Source: UBA6054 sp963975575
GTDB lineage: Bacteria > Planctomycetota > Phycisphaerae > Phycisphaerales > UBA1924
Assembly: GCA_963975575.1 (NCBI GenBank)
Contig: CAXBHL010000001.1
Coordinates: forward strand, 806,001 to 870,000
Direction of reading: 5' to 3'
DNA: 64,000 nucleotides
The notes beneath the pieces are model-generated. The model saw nothing but the letters and a program-made list of their open reading frames with translations, made no database searches and had not been told where the DNA came from. Made by a program: the position numbers and the translations under genes. Shown here one piece after another: positions 43,812-52,893 of this stretch (its first letter is position 1; each line of letters begins with the position of its first letter).

Positions 43812-44987
43812 GTGGGCGGGCGTGATGAAGATCTCCGGCGGGCCGCGGACTTGTTAGCGGCCCGTTTTTCGTCGAAGCCGACCGCGGCCGTCTGGGCGCC
43901 CGGGCGGGTCAACCTGATCGGCGACCACGTGGACTACCAGCGCGGGCTGGTGCTTCCGATGGCGATCGGGCTGGGCTGCGCGTGCGCGGCCGCACCGGGC
44001 GGTGTTCCGGGCCGGTTGCGGATCGCTTCCGAGCGGTTCAGCGAGGTCTGGGAAGGCGATGCGCGGGTCGCTTTGGAGCCCGGCGAGGCGATGCCGGTCG
44101 GGCACTGGGCGTCGTACGCCGCCGGGGTGGTGGCGGAGTTGGCGGTCCGGGGCGGTCTCGAGGGGGTCGGGCTGGATCTGGCGTTGTCATCGAGCGTGCC
44201 GATCGGGTCGGGGCTGTCGAGTTCGGCGGCGGTCGAGGTGTCGGTGGCGTGGGCGGTCGCGGGGTTGTGGGAGCTGGCACTTGAGCCATTGGAGTTGGCC
44301 CGGCTGTGCCAGCGGGCCGAGCACCGGTTCGCGGGCACGCCGTGCGGGCTGATGGACCAGGCGGTGGGGGTGCTGGGCCGCGCGGGGCACGCGGTGCTGT
44401 TCGATTGCCTGAGCGAGCGGGCGGAGTGGGTGCCGATCCCGGAGCATGCTCGGTGGTTCGTGGTCGACACGGGGGTGCGGCACCGGCTGGCGGACGGGGC
44501 GTACGCGGAACGCAGGGCCAGGACCGAGCGGGCGGCCGCGGCGCTGGGGGTGAGCGACCTGCGATCGGTCACGCCGGAGGAACTGTGCGACCGTCTGCGT
44601 GGATTAGAGGCGGAAGCGGCGGATGCCGCGCGGCACGTGGTATCGGAGATCGATCGTGTCAGGTCGGCGGCCGCGGCCCTCCGGGCGGGTGACCTCTCTG
44701 CGGTCGGGCAACTTATGGACGAGTCTCACGCATCGCTCAGGGATCTTCTCCGTGTCTCGTGCCCGGAGCTGGACGCGGTGGTGCGGGTGTGCCGGTCGGT
44801 TCCGGGCGTGCTGGGGGCACGGATGACGGGAGGGGGATTCGGCGGCTGCGTTGTGGTATTGGCCGATGCAGCGTCCGACGAGGGACTGGCAGACCGGTTG
44901 TCCGCCGGCTTCCGTCGGACGGGCTGGACGCACCCGCGACACCCCTTGGTGGTGCAGCCGGGACCGGGAGCCGGGCCCGTGGACTGA
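43812..44987 (+). CDS. galK: Galactokinase-family GHMP kinase
   Basis: 391 residues with the GHMP motifs: 'WAPGRVNLIGDHVDYQRGLVLPMAI' (galactokinase signature), 'SVPIGSGLSSSAAVEVS' (ATP loop), 'CGLMDQAVGVLGRAGHAVLFDC' (catalytic Asp) and 'GARMTGGGFGGCVV'. The signature usually reads GE-H-T-D-Y; here GDHVDY. Phosphorylates galactose at C1, though a related sugar is possible. GTG start 3 bases after gcvP suggests coupled translation, an unusual pairing. Confidence 0.85.
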   Translation: MGGRDEDLRRAADLLAARFSSKPTAAVWAPGRVNLIGDHVDYQRGLVLPMAIGLGCACAAAPGGVPGRLRIASERFSEVWEGDARVALEPGEAMPVGHWASYAAGVVAELAVRGGLEGVGLDLALSSSVPIGSGLSSSAAVEVSVAWAVAGLWELALEPLELARLCQRAEHRFAGTPCGLMDQAVGVLGRAGHAVLFDCLSERAEWVPIPEHARWFVVDTGVRHRLADGAYAERRARTERAAAALGVSDLRSVTPEELCDRLRGLEAEAADAARHVVSEIDRVRSAAAALRAGDLSAVGQLMDESHASLRDLLRVSCPELDAVVRVCRSVPGVLGARMTGGGFGGCVVVLADAASDEGLADRLSAGFRRTGWTHPRHPLVVQPGPGAGPVD

Positions 44988-45083
44988 TCTTCCGGGCGGT
45001 CCCGGCAGGAACCACGAGGCGATCGGCCTTGCCGGGGTGGGGCGCCGGCCGGCACATTTTCTGGCCGACCCCGGAAATAGTAG

Positions 45084-45103
45084 ATACCCCATGGGGGTAT
45101 ATT
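45084..45103 (+). promoter_or_regulatory. CsoR-type copper operator overlapping a -10 box
   Basis: ATACCCC-ATG-GGGGTAT (45084-45100) is a 7+7 inverted repeat matching the known CsoR operator layout (TACCC...GGGTA). TATATT (45098-45103), a good -10, shares its last bases, so a bound repressor would block RNA polymerase. It sits 20 bases before the copZ-like start, which has AAGGAGG. Confidence 0.8.
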
Positions 45104-45122
45104 GGGGCAAGGAGGTTCTGCG

Positions 45123-45395
45123 ATGAGTCAGACCAGCTTGCTTCAAGTTCAGATCGAGGGCATGTCCTGCGGCCACTGTGTCGGCCTGGTGCAGAAGGCG
45201 GTCCGGGGCGTGGAGGGGGTTCGGGACGCGGTCGTCCGGGTGGGTCGCGCGGATGTGGAGGCCCCGGCGTCCGCGGCCGACGAGGTGATCCGCGCGATCG
45301 GGCGAGCCGGGTTCGACGCTGCTCTGTTGACCGAGCCCCGGTCGCGGCCAGGCGAGGACAAGAAGGGATGCGGCTGCTGCGGGGGCAAGGCGTGA
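45123..45395 (+). CDS. Copper chaperone, HMA domain (CopZ-like)
   Basis: 90 residues. The heavy-metal-associated domain has 'IEGMSCGHCVGLVQKAV' (MxCxxC copper site) and a ferredoxin-like alpha/beta pattern to about residue 70. A Cys-rich tail, 'KKGCGCCGGKA', could add a second copper site. It probably carries Cu(I) to the CopA encoded below. AAGGAGG is the ribosome binding site. The stop overlaps the GTG of csoR. Confidence 0.88.
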   Translation: MSQTSLLQVQIEGMSCGHCVGLVQKAVRGVEGVRDAVVRVGRADVEAPASAADEVIRAIGRAGFDAALLTEPRSRPGEDKKGCGCCGGKA

Positions 45396-45754
45396 CGGCG
45401 CGCGATCGCGATGCGGAGCGCGGGGCGTGCGGTGGTCTTCCCTGCTCTGGCGGAGCCTGCGGGGATCGCCACGCCGCGGGGGTGGATCCGGCGATCAAGG
45501 CGGCCAATCTCCGCCATTTGCGTCGGGTGCACGGGCAGGTGGGCGGGCTGATCCGGATGGTGGAAGATGATCGGTACTGCTCGGACATCGTGATGCAGGT
45601 GGCCGCGGTGCGCCAGTCCTTGCTCTCGGTTTCTCGGAACCTGTTGAGCAACCACCTGAAGCACTGCGTGTCCGAGGCGATGCGGGGCCCTGGCGCGGAC
45701 GCCGACGCCATGATCGATGAACTGATGACGGTCCTGACCAAAATTGCGAAGTGA
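45392..45754 (+). CDS. csoR: CsoR-family copper-sensing repressor
   Basis: 120 residues. All three Cu(I) ligands of CsoR are present with the exact known spacing: Cys63 ('RYCSDIVMQ'), His88 and Cys92 ('NHLKHC'). The second-sphere residues and helix 'HLRRVHGQVGGLIRMVEDDRYC' fit the family. Copper binding releases the operator. The GTG at 45392 overlaps the copZ stop (GTGA). The N-terminal extension has three more Cys (13, 18, 23) not typical of the family. Confidence 0.88.
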   Translation: MTARDRDAERGACGGLPCSGGACGDRHAAGVDPAIKAANLRHLRRVHGQVGGLIRMVEDDRYCSDIVMQVAAVRQSLLSVSRNLLSNHLKHCVSEAMRGPGADADAMIDELMTVLTKIAK

Positions 45755-45767
45755 ACTGAGGTCTTCG

Positions 45768-48062
45768 ATGAATGGAGCGTCTGTGAGCGACCGTCCCGTC
45801 CAGAGCGAGCGGGCGGACCTGCCCGTGGGGGGCATGACCTGCGCGGCCTGCGCCGGTCGGGTGGAGCGTCATCTGGCCAAGCAGCCCGGAGTGATCTCGG
45901 CCGCGGTGAACTTTGCGACGAAAGTCGCGACGGTTCGCTTCGAGCCGGGCGCGACCTCCGCGGCCTCGCTGGCCGCGGCGGTGGTCGATCTGGGGTACGA
46001 GGCTTTCGCCCCCTCGGTTGCGCGGGAGACCGACGTCGCCGACGAGGGGCGCCTGGCGGGCGGCGGGGGATCGGACGGGGCCGCCCGGCTGCGTCGGCAG
46101 ACGATCTTTGCCGCGGCGTTGGCGGCCCCCGTCGTGGTCATCGCCATGTCGCACGGTGCGATCGGGTGGTTGCGAGGTGAATGGACGTACTTCGTCCAAG
46201 CGGCGCTGACCGCGATCGTCGTGTTCTGGTGCGGGGCGGGCTTCTTTCGATCCGCCTGGAAGGGTCTTCGGCACGGCAGCGCCAACATGGACACGCTCGT
46301 CGCGATGGGGACGGGCGCGGCCTTCTTCTTCTCGCTCGCGGCGATCACGTGGCCGACGTTCTTCTTCCCCGGGTGCGTGCCGGGAGCCCACGGGCATGAG
46401 GGCACCATCCCGGTGTACTTCGAAGCGGCCGCGGTCATCATCGTGCTGATCCTGCTGGGTCGTTACTTCGAGTCGCGGGCCACGGGGAGAACGACCGTCG
46501 CGATCCGGAGGCTGCTCGATCTGCGGCCGCGAACCGCGCGGGTTGAGCGCGGGGGCGTCGAGTCGGAGATCCCGCTCGACGCTGTGGCGATCGACGACAT
46601 CGTGATCGTCAAGCCGGGCGAAAAGATTCCGGTGGACGCCCGGGTGCTCGACGGCCACGCATCGATCGACGAGTCGATGCTGACCGGGGAGAGCATGCCC
46701 GTCGAAAAGTCGGCCGGCGATGAGGTGTACGCGGCCACCGTGAACACGACCGGCCTGCTGCGATTGGTCGCCGTTCGGGTCGGGCGGAACACAACCCTCG
46801 AGCAGATCGTCCGATTGGTGCAGGAAGCCCAGGGCACCAAGGCTCCGATCGCGCGGCTCGCCGACCGGATCAGCGGTGTCTTCGTTCCTGTTGTTCTGGT
46901 GATCGCCGCGGCGACGTTTCTGACCTGGTGGCTGATCACGCCGGAGGGCACGGGACCGAACATGGCCGTGCTGACCGCGGTCTCCGTTCTCGTGATCGCG
47001 TGTCCCTGCGCGCTTGGTCTTGCCACACCGACGGCGGTGATGGTGGGAACCGGACGGGGGGCGGAGCGGGGCGTTCTGATCCGCAGCGGCGTGGCGCTCG
47101 AGACTGCCCACCGGATCAACACGGTGGTTCTGGACAAGACCGGCACGATCACCGAGGGTCGGCCGTCGGTCGTTCGTGTGGTCGCGGCGACCGGCTTCGT
47201 GGGTGACGACGTCGTGAGGTGGGCCGGATCCGCGGAGCGTGGCAGCGAGCACCCGTTGGGCGCGGGCATCGTGCGCGGGGCCGACGAGCGCGGCGTGGTT
47301 CTGTCACCACCGACCGACTTCCGATCGGTCGTCGGGCACGGGGTGGAAGCACGGGTCGACGGGATGCGGGTGCTCGTCGGGAAGGCGTCTTTCCTTTCCG
47401 AGCGTGGGGTCCGCGTGACGCTGGAGGACGAAGCCGACCGGATGTCCCGCCAGGGCGCCACACCGGTCTTTGTCGCCGTCAACGGCCGGGAGGCGGGCTT
47501 GATCGGTGTCGCAGACGCGGTCAAGGCCGGCTCGCCTGCGGCTATCAAGCGCATGCGTTCGATCGGATTGGACGTGGTGATGCTGACCGGCGACAACGAG
47601 ACCACGGCCCGGGCCGTGGCGGATCGGGTCGGTATCGACCGCGTGGTCGCGGGCGTGCTGCCGCAGGACAAGGCGGCCGAGATCGATCGGCTGCGTGGCG
47701 AGGGGCGGGTCGTCGCCATGGTGGGCGATGGGATCAACGACGCGCCGGCCTTGGCGAGGGCGGACGTCGGGATGGCCATCGGCACGGGCACCGACATCGC
47801 CATCGAGTCCGCCGGAATCACCCTGATGCGCGGCGAGCTGGGCGCGGTGGCGGACGCGATCGAGCTCTCCCGGAGCACGATGCGGACGATCCGGCAGAAC
47901 CTGTTCTGGGCCTTCGCCTACAACTCGCTGGCGTTGCCGGTGGCGGCGGGCGTGTTCTACCCGCTCACGGGCTGGCTTCTCAGCCCCATGATCGCCAGCG
48001 GTGCGATGGCCTTCAGCAGCGTGAGCGTGGTGCTCAACAGCCTGCGCCTGCGGAGGGGTTGA
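45768..48062 (+). CDS. copA: Copper-exporting P1B-type ATPase
   Basis: 764 residues. N-terminal HMA domain with 'GGMTCAACAG' (Cys25/Cys28), then helices and the P-type ATPase motifs: 'DESMLTGESMPVEK' (actuator), 'ACPCALGLATPTAVM' (Cys412-Pro-Cys414 in the transport helix), 'LDKTGTITEGRP' (Asp456 is phosphorylated), 'GSEHPLG' and 'MVGDGINDAPALARADVG'. The helix-7/8 'AFAYNSLALPVAAGV' motif (YN) is that of Cu+ exporters. It exports Cu(I). ATG at 45768 is 13 bases after csoR; a GTG at 45783 is possible. Same operon as copZ-csoR. Confidence 0.95.
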   Translation: MNGASVSDRPVQSERADLPVGGMTCAACAGRVERHLAKQPGVISAAVNFATKVATVRFEPGATSAASLAAAVVDLGYEAFAPSVARETDVADEGRLAGGGGSDGAARLRRQTIFAAALAAPVVVIAMSHGAIGWLRGEWTYFVQAALTAIVVFWCGAGFFRSAWKGLRHGSANMDTLVAMGTGAAFFFSLAAITWPTFFFPGCVPGAHGHEGTIPVYFEAAAVIIVLILLGRYFESRATGRTTVAIRRLLDLRPRTARVERGGVESEIPLDAVAIDDIVIVKPGEKIPVDARVLDGHASIDESMLTGESMPVEKSAGDEVYAATVNTTGLLRLVAVRVGRNTTLEQIVRLVQEAQGTKAPIARLADRISGVFVPVVLVIAAATFLTWWLITPEGTGPNMAVLTAVSVLVIACPCALGLATPTAVMVGTGRGAERGVLIRSGVALETAHRINTVVLDKTGTITEGRPSVVRVVAATGFVGDDVVRWAGSAERGSEHPLGAGIVRGADERGVVLSPPTDFRSVVGHGVEARVDGMRVLVGKASFLSERGVRVTLEDEADRMSRQGATPVFVAVNGREAGLIGVADAVKAGSPAAIKRMRSIGLDVVMLTGDNETTARAVADRVGIDRVVAGVLPQDKAAEIDRLRGEGRVVAMVGDGINDAPALARADVGMAIGTGTDIAIESAGITLMRGELGAVADAIELSRSTMRTIRQNLFWAFAYNSLALPVAAGVFYPLTGWLLSPMIASGAMAFSSVSVVLNSLRLRRG

Positions 48063-48251
48063 GCGAGCGACCGGCCCGTCGGCGCGTGACGGGGGCGCCC
48101 GGGTGCCGGCCGTCCGCTTTGAGGGAAGGTCTTTGATGGCTCGATCGGCCCGCGTTTCGGGGCCGGCCTCGAGACAGGGATGATCCTGCTTCTCGCTCGG
48201 CCGTGAGCGGGCGGGTTGATGCCGGTGCGGGAACTTGGGCAGGGGTCTGGG

Positions 48252-49031
48252 CTACAGATCTGGCGCGGGGTTGCCGGCGGGATCCTGGGCGTAGAAGCGG
48301 CTGAGCTGCTCGTACAGTTCGGGGTGCATCCGGCGCATCGCGCCCGGGCGCTCAAAGAAGAGCTCGGTGGCGACGGCAAAGAACTCCGCGGGGTTTGTCG
48401 CGGCGTAGGGATCGAGGAGGGTGCGGTGGCCGTCGTGCAGGTCCGCGAGCAGGTCCTCGTACTCGGCGCCGAGCACGCGGGCCCAGTCGCGGTAGCGGGC
48501 GCTGCCGCGCAGGGCCGGGGCGCCGTCCATGTCGCCGGACTCGCCGTCGAGCTGGTGGGCGAACTCGTGGAGCACGACGTTGTGGCCGTCGTCCTCGTCG
48601 GCGGCTCCGCGGACCACGTCGTCCCAAGAGAGCACGACGGAGCCGAGGTCCCAGGACTCGCCGAGACGGCTCTCGGGTCCTTCCGTCACGGTGCCGTCGG
48701 GGTTGTGCTCGACATTGCGGGCGATGTAGGCGCGGGGATAGACGAGTATGGTCCGCAGCGTGGGGTAGTAGTCCGAGTCGCGGTGCAGGAGCAGGACGCC
48801 GGCCTGAGCGGCGATGGTGACGCGGATCTCGTCGGTGATCTTCACACCCGCGCAGCCCTCGAATCGCTTCTCGGCGAGCAGGATGTTGATGATGCCGCCG
48901 ATTTCGCGCCGGTCTGCGGCCGACATCCCGCGGATGAGGGGGATCCTGCGGTCGATGATCGCCCACCACCGGTCGGGGAGCGGCTGCTCGCGGAGCCGGG
49001 CGCGGCGTCTGTTTCTGAGGAATCCGAGCAT
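48252..49031 (-). CDS. MtfA-like zinc peptidase (M90 family)
   Basis: 259 residues with the M90 motif 'VVLHEFAHQLDGESG' (HExxHxxxD; zinc His pair and Glu) and 'ATNPAEFFAVATELFFERP' carrying the further Glu ligand. E. coli MtfA binds the glucose regulator Mlc and has aminopeptidase activity; the planctomycete role is unknown. Start at 49031 (MLGFLRNRRR); the frame further upstream runs through the tRNA gene. No gene is seen in 48063-48251. Confidence 0.88.
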   Translation of the reverse strand: MLGFLRNRRRARLREQPLPDRWWAIIDRRIPLIRGMSAADRREIGGIINILLAEKRFEGCAGVKITDEIRVTIAAQAGVLLLHRDSDYYPTLRTILVYPRAYIARNVEHNPDGTVTEGPESRLGESWDLGSVVLSWDDVVRGAADEDDGHNVVLHEFAHQLDGESGDMDGAPALRGSARYRDWARVLGAEYEDLLADLHDGHRTLLDPYAATNPAEFFAVATELFFERPGAMRRMHPELYEQLSRFYAQDPAGNPAPDL

Positions 49032-49108
49032 GGTCGGGCCCGCGTGTTCGCCCGAACCCGCGTCGGGCGGGATCGCGGGCCGCCGTGTCGGCCCGGGGGA
49101 ACAGGAAG

Positions 49109-49181
49109 AGCCACCTACTGGACTCGAACCAGCGACCTGAGCTTTACGAAAGCTCCGCTCTACCAACTGAGCTAAGGTGGC
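49109..49181 (-). tRNA. tRNA-Thr (CGT anticodon)
   Basis: A 73-base cloverleaf on the minus strand: acceptor GCCACCT/AGGTGGC, D-arm GCTC-AGTTGGTA-GAGC, anticodon stem GAGCT/AGCTC with loop TTCGTAA (anticodon CGT, reads ACG), T-arm GCTGG-TTCGAGT-CCAGT. CCA is not encoded. The acceptor stem has seven pairs. The stem bases A-U/G-C pair throughout except the last T-stem pair, which is G-U. Confidence 0.95.
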
Positions 49182-49320
49182 GTCGCCCGTCCGGGGACGG
49201 GGAGGAAGTATCTGCCGGGACGGGGTGGAAGTCCAATCGGCGTCAGGGACCGGGTGCGCGGCGTGCGAGACACGCCGCGGCGCCCGGATCGGGCGTCATC
49301 GGGCTGGTTCCCGCCCGTGA

Positions 49321-50994
49321 TCAGGGGCAGCCGGCGTTGTAGGACGCCAGGTAGGCGGAGAGGTCGAAGAAGTTGAGTTCGCCGAAGGGGGCGGCCAGGT
49401 CGGCGGCGGGGTCCTGAGCGTTGAACAGGCCCAGGTACGCCGAGAGGTCGAAGAAGTTCAGGGTGCCGAAGGGCTCGGCCAGGTCCGCCGGGCACGGGGG
49501 CGTGCCGGTGATGGTGAAGTCCAGGTCGGTGTCGTCGAAGCCGGTGTTGCCGTGGGCGTCGCGGACGACGAGGCGGAGGCGGCCCTGGTCGGTGCCGACG
49601 TCGGGAACGGTCCAGTAGTAGGAGCCGGGCTGGGGCGCCAGGTTCTCGGCCACAACGGTGGGGAAGGTCTGGCCGCCGTCGGTGGAGAGGAGGATGTCCA
49701 CGCTCGCGGGGTCGCCGTCGGACAGCCACTCCATGAACTGGAGCGTGCCGGGCTCGTAGGTGCCGCCGTCGTTCTGGGTGGTCAGATAGACGGACGGCGC
49801 GTCGCCGCCGGGGGCCGCGGGCACGTGCATGACGATGCAGTGCATCACGCCGGCGGAGGTGACGATGGCCTGGCAGTTGATCTGGCGGATGGTCTTGCCG
49901 GGCATGGCCTGCTGCCACACGGACAGCGCGGTCGCGTTGTGCACGGATGCGGTACCGTTGGAATAGCTGGGCACCAGGACAAGGTCGTTGCAGATCACCG
50001 CGTTGGTAAAGGTGTAGTGGGTTCCGTTGGACCGCACGGCGGGGACGCGGAAGACCTCGAAACCGCGGGCCGCGAAGGATGCGGCGGCGTTGTTGGATGT
50101 GATCGCCCATGAGGCGTTCGGCTCGTTGACCCACTCGGAGATCATCACCTTGTTGTCGTCGAGCATGATCATCCACATGTCGATGTGCTGGGTGGAATCG
50201 ACGCCGGCGGGGTAGGGGGTGTAAAGGGTGGTGTCGAGATTCTGATAGTCGCGCCAGTGCTGGATGATCTGGGCGTCGGAGAGGCCGGGGTTTTCGTTGG
50301 CGATCAGACGCGTGGCGTGGCCCACGCCGGTGTTCTGGCCGGACTCGAGGTGGAAGTTGCCGCCCCCGTGCACGAGGGGGATGAGAAAGTACGGCTCAGC
50401 GCGGAGGCTGCTCCAGTAGGAAGGGACGCCGTTGTCGTTGGGGCGGGGCCGGTTGTAGGTGTGGTCGACGATGGCGCGGACGCCGCCGGTGCCGTCGGGC
50501 TGCACGCCGAGGTAGATGTATCGGGGGCCGTAGTCTCGGATCCAGATCGAGTCGGTGCGCCGAACGATGAACTCGACGCGGGACATGTTGGCACCCTGGG
50601 CGGCGATGGACGCGCTGGCGGAGCTGCGCTCGCCGGTCGTGTCGACCATCACGAACACCTTGGCGTCGCCGATCGTGGTGATGTCCCGGGCCATCTGCGC
50701 GAGGATAGACAGCCAGCTCGACGAGCCTTCCCACGCGATCATGATGCCCTCGCTGGGGTCGTACTCGGCGGGCGTGCGCACCGTGCCGGGCGGGGCTGCC
50801 CGGGATGGGGCGGCGACGATGGGCTCGCGGGCGATCCGTTCCGCCTCGGCCGGGGTCAGCGAGCGGGGCAGCGGAGCGACCTCACCGGTCGGCTGAGGGG
50901 CGACGGGTCCGGCGAGGGACGCGGGGACCGCAAAGGACACGGCGGAAATGACAAACGCGGCGGCCGCGGCCGGCCTGGTGGGCATCGAAATCAT
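49321..50994 (-). CDS. Secreted agmatine/peptidylarginine deiminase-like protein with dockerin-like C-terminus
   Basis: 557 residues. After a signal peptide (AAAAAFVISAVSFAVPASLAG) comes a deiminase domain of the PAD/agmatine-deiminase family: 'RRTDSIWIRDYGPRYI', 'LVHGGGNFHLESG', 'QHIDMWMIMLDD' (catalytic His) and 'SAGVMHCIVMHVPA' (nucleophile Cys). An Ig-like stretch follows ('LLSTDGGQTFPTVVAEN...SYYWTVP'), and the end holds two units of 'NFFDLSAYL' ('CPADLAEPFGTLNFFDLSAYL', 'GELNFFDLSAYLASYN'). It probably converts arginine or agmatine outside the cell. MISM gives two possible starts. Confidence 0.85.
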   Translation of the reverse strand: MISMPTRPAAAAAFVISAVSFAVPASLAGPVAPQPTGEVAPLPRSLTPAEAERIAREPIVAAPSRAAPPGTVRTPAEYDPSEGIMIAWEGSSSWLSILAQMARDITTIGDAKVFVMVDTTGERSSASASIAAQGANMSRVEFIVRRTDSIWIRDYGPRYIYLGVQPDGTGGVRAIVDHTYNRPRPNDNGVPSYWSSLRAEPYFLIPLVHGGGNFHLESGQNTGVGHATRLIANENPGLSDAQIIQHWRDYQNLDTTLYTPYPAGVDSTQHIDMWMIMLDDNKVMISEWVNEPNASWAITSNNAAASFAARGFEVFRVPAVRSNGTHYTFTNAVICNDLVLVPSYSNGTASVHNATALSVWQQAMPGKTIRQINCQAIVTSAGVMHCIVMHVPAAPGGDAPSVYLTTQNDGGTYEPGTLQFMEWLSDGDPASVDILLSTDGGQTFPTVVAENLAPQPGSYYWTVPDVGTDQGRLRLVVRDAHGNTGFDDTDLDFTITGTPPCPADLAEPFGTLNFFDLSAYLGLFNAQDPAADLAAPFGELNFFDLSAYLASYNAGCP

Positions 50995-51119
50995 GAGCTC
51001 GGACCTCTCCCGCCGGAATCGGCGTCGGTCCCCGATCCGCACGCGGCGGTCCCGGGGTTGCCGGATTCTGGGCGACGCGGGCCCGTGGTGCAAGCGTGGC
51101 GGCCGAGAAAACGGGCCGA

Positions 51120-52799
51120 TCAGTCCGAGCCGGGTGCCGCCGGATCCGCCCCGGGCTTATCCTTGGGCTGATCACCGGATGTCGGTTCGACGCCGGCATC
51201 GACCAGCCACCGCTCCAGATCGGGCCCGGTGACGGTCAGGGTGGCGACGGTGCGGCCCTGGGCGTCGGTGATGGTCACGGTGCCGCCGCGGACATCGGTG
51301 TCGTCGGGCCAGAGGTCGCGCGCGTCGGCGCGGGCGTTCTCGGGCGTGCCCCGCTCGGCCGCTTCGAGGCGACGGTCCAGGCGGACGAGGTCGCGGACCA
51401 GCCGGTCGCGCTGGCGTCGGACCGCCTCGAGCGCCCCGGAGGCGACGAATGAGGGGTCGTTCTCCGGGATGCCGACCGGTTCGAACGCGCCGCGGTCGAT
51501 GCGGTTGCGGAGCACGCCGAGGGCCGCGGAGAGTTGGGGGTCGTTGAGCCGGACGAGGATCTCGTCGGCGGTGGCCGGCTCGGGCCCGTCCTTGTGGGCG
51601 ATGATCTCCTGCTCGCGCCGGGCGGTGAGCATCCCGATGGTCTGTTCGTCGGTGAGCGGCAGGTAATAGCCCGGGCTCGGATCGACGCCCCAGGTCTCGG
51701 AGTCGTCGGTGCGTTGGAGGATCCGTCCGGACGGCAGGGCGTAGCGCTGCTCGGTGATCTTGATCACGCCGGCGTTGGAAGGGAGCGGGCGGACGCTCTG
51801 GACCAGCCCCTTGCCGAAGGTGCGGGTCCCGATGATGACCGCGCGGTCGTGCTCGCCGAGCGCCCCGGCGACGATCTCGGACGCGCTGGCGCTCTGTGCG
51901 TTGACGAGCACGGCCATGGGGAAGTCCGGCAGGGTGCCCGCGGCCGAGGCCCGGTCGACCTTGCCCCGGCCGTCGCGGTCGATGGTCGAGACGATGACGC
52001 CGTCGGCGATGAACATGTCGACGATCTCGACGGCCTGCTCCATCACCCCGCCGGGGTTGAACCGCAGGTCCAGGATCAGCCCGCCCAGATTGCCGCCGTT
52101 CTCGGCGGTGGCCTTCTCGATGGCGCTGCGCAGCTCGGCGGCGCAGTTCGGGGTGAACTGGCTGAGGCGGATGTAGGCGATGCTCTGTTCCCGGTCGAGC
52201 GTGTAGTGCCAGGCGCCTTCGCCGCCGTCCTCGCGGTACAGCCCCTTGACGGGCAGCACGCGGATGGGCTGGCGGAGGATGGTGATGTCCTGAGGCCGCG
52301 ATCCGGCGCGTTCGATGGTGATGGTCACCTCGGTGCCGGGCTTGCCCATCAGGCGTTCGATCGAGGCGTCGATGGTCTGGCCCTCGGTGGACTCGCCGTC
52401 GATGGCGATCACCCGGTCCTCCGCCATAACCCCGGCCCGCCATGCGGGCGAGTCGTCGAGCGGGGAGAGGATCGTGAACCAGCCGTCCCGGATGCCCACC
52501 TCGGCGCCGATACCGACGTACTCGCCGGTGAGGTTCTTGGTGAACTCGGCCGTATCCGCGGCGGGCACGAACTGGGTGTAGGGGTCGTTGAGGGTCTCGA
52601 TCATGCCGTTGATCGCGCCGACCATCATCTCCTGATCGTCGGGCTGTTCGACGTAGTGCTCGTCGATGAGCATGCGGACCTCGACGATCGGGTCGAAGAA
52701 CGCGTACGGGTCCCGGGCGGCGTTGGTGGCCACCGCGATGGTGGACCCGATGACCGCGACCCCGAGGATCCCGATCAGGCTGCGATTGATCCGGCTCAT
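51120..52799 (-). CDS. S41-family C-terminal processing protease
   Basis: 559 residues. One N-terminal helix ('IGILGVAVIGSTIAVATNAA') anchors the protein. Then PDZ ('SPAWRAGVMAEDRVIAIDGEST') and the S41 protease core: 'LILDLRFNPGGVMEQAVEIVDMF', 'VLVNAQSASASEIVAGALGEHDRAVIIGTRTFGKGLVQ' with Ser and Lys of the dyad. A ~150-residue Arg/Glu helical and Pro-rich tail is extra. CtpA-type proteins trim exported proteins at the C-terminus. GGAGG precedes the ATG. Confidence 0.94.
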   Translation of the reverse strand: MSRINRSLIGILGVAVIGSTIAVATNAARDPYAFFDPIVEVRMLIDEHYVEQPDDQEMMVGAINGMIETLNDPYTQFVPAADTAEFTKNLTGEYVGIGAEVGIRDGWFTILSPLDDSPAWRAGVMAEDRVIAIDGESTEGQTIDASIERLMGKPGTEVTITIERAGSRPQDITILRQPIRVLPVKGLYREDGGEGAWHYTLDREQSIAYIRLSQFTPNCAAELRSAIEKATAENGGNLGGLILDLRFNPGGVMEQAVEIVDMFIADGVIVSTIDRDGRGKVDRASAAGTLPDFPMAVLVNAQSASASEIVAGALGEHDRAVIIGTRTFGKGLVQSVRPLPSNAGVIKITEQRYALPSGRILQRTDDSETWGVDPSPGYYLPLTDEQTIGMLTARREQEIIAHKDGPEPATADEILVRLNDPQLSAALGVLRNRIDRGAFEPVGIPENDPSFVASGALEAVRRQRDRLVRDLVRLDRRLEAAERGTPENARADARDLWPDDTDVRGGTVTITDAQGRTVATLTVTGPDLERWLVDAGVEPTSGDQPKDKPGADPAAPGSD

Positions 52800-52893
52800 G
52801 CTCGTACCTCCGTCGGGCCAGTGCGCCCGGACGGATGGTACGGGTTCGGCGCCGGCCGGGTTCGCGGGCCCGGAGCCTTCCCGGCCGGCTGGC

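Noticed and set aside
49032..49166. N-terminal extension of the MtfA-like protein (MVERSFRKAQVAGSSPVG)
   Set aside because: It is the translated tRNA-Thr gene, a well-known false peptide; the true start is 49031.
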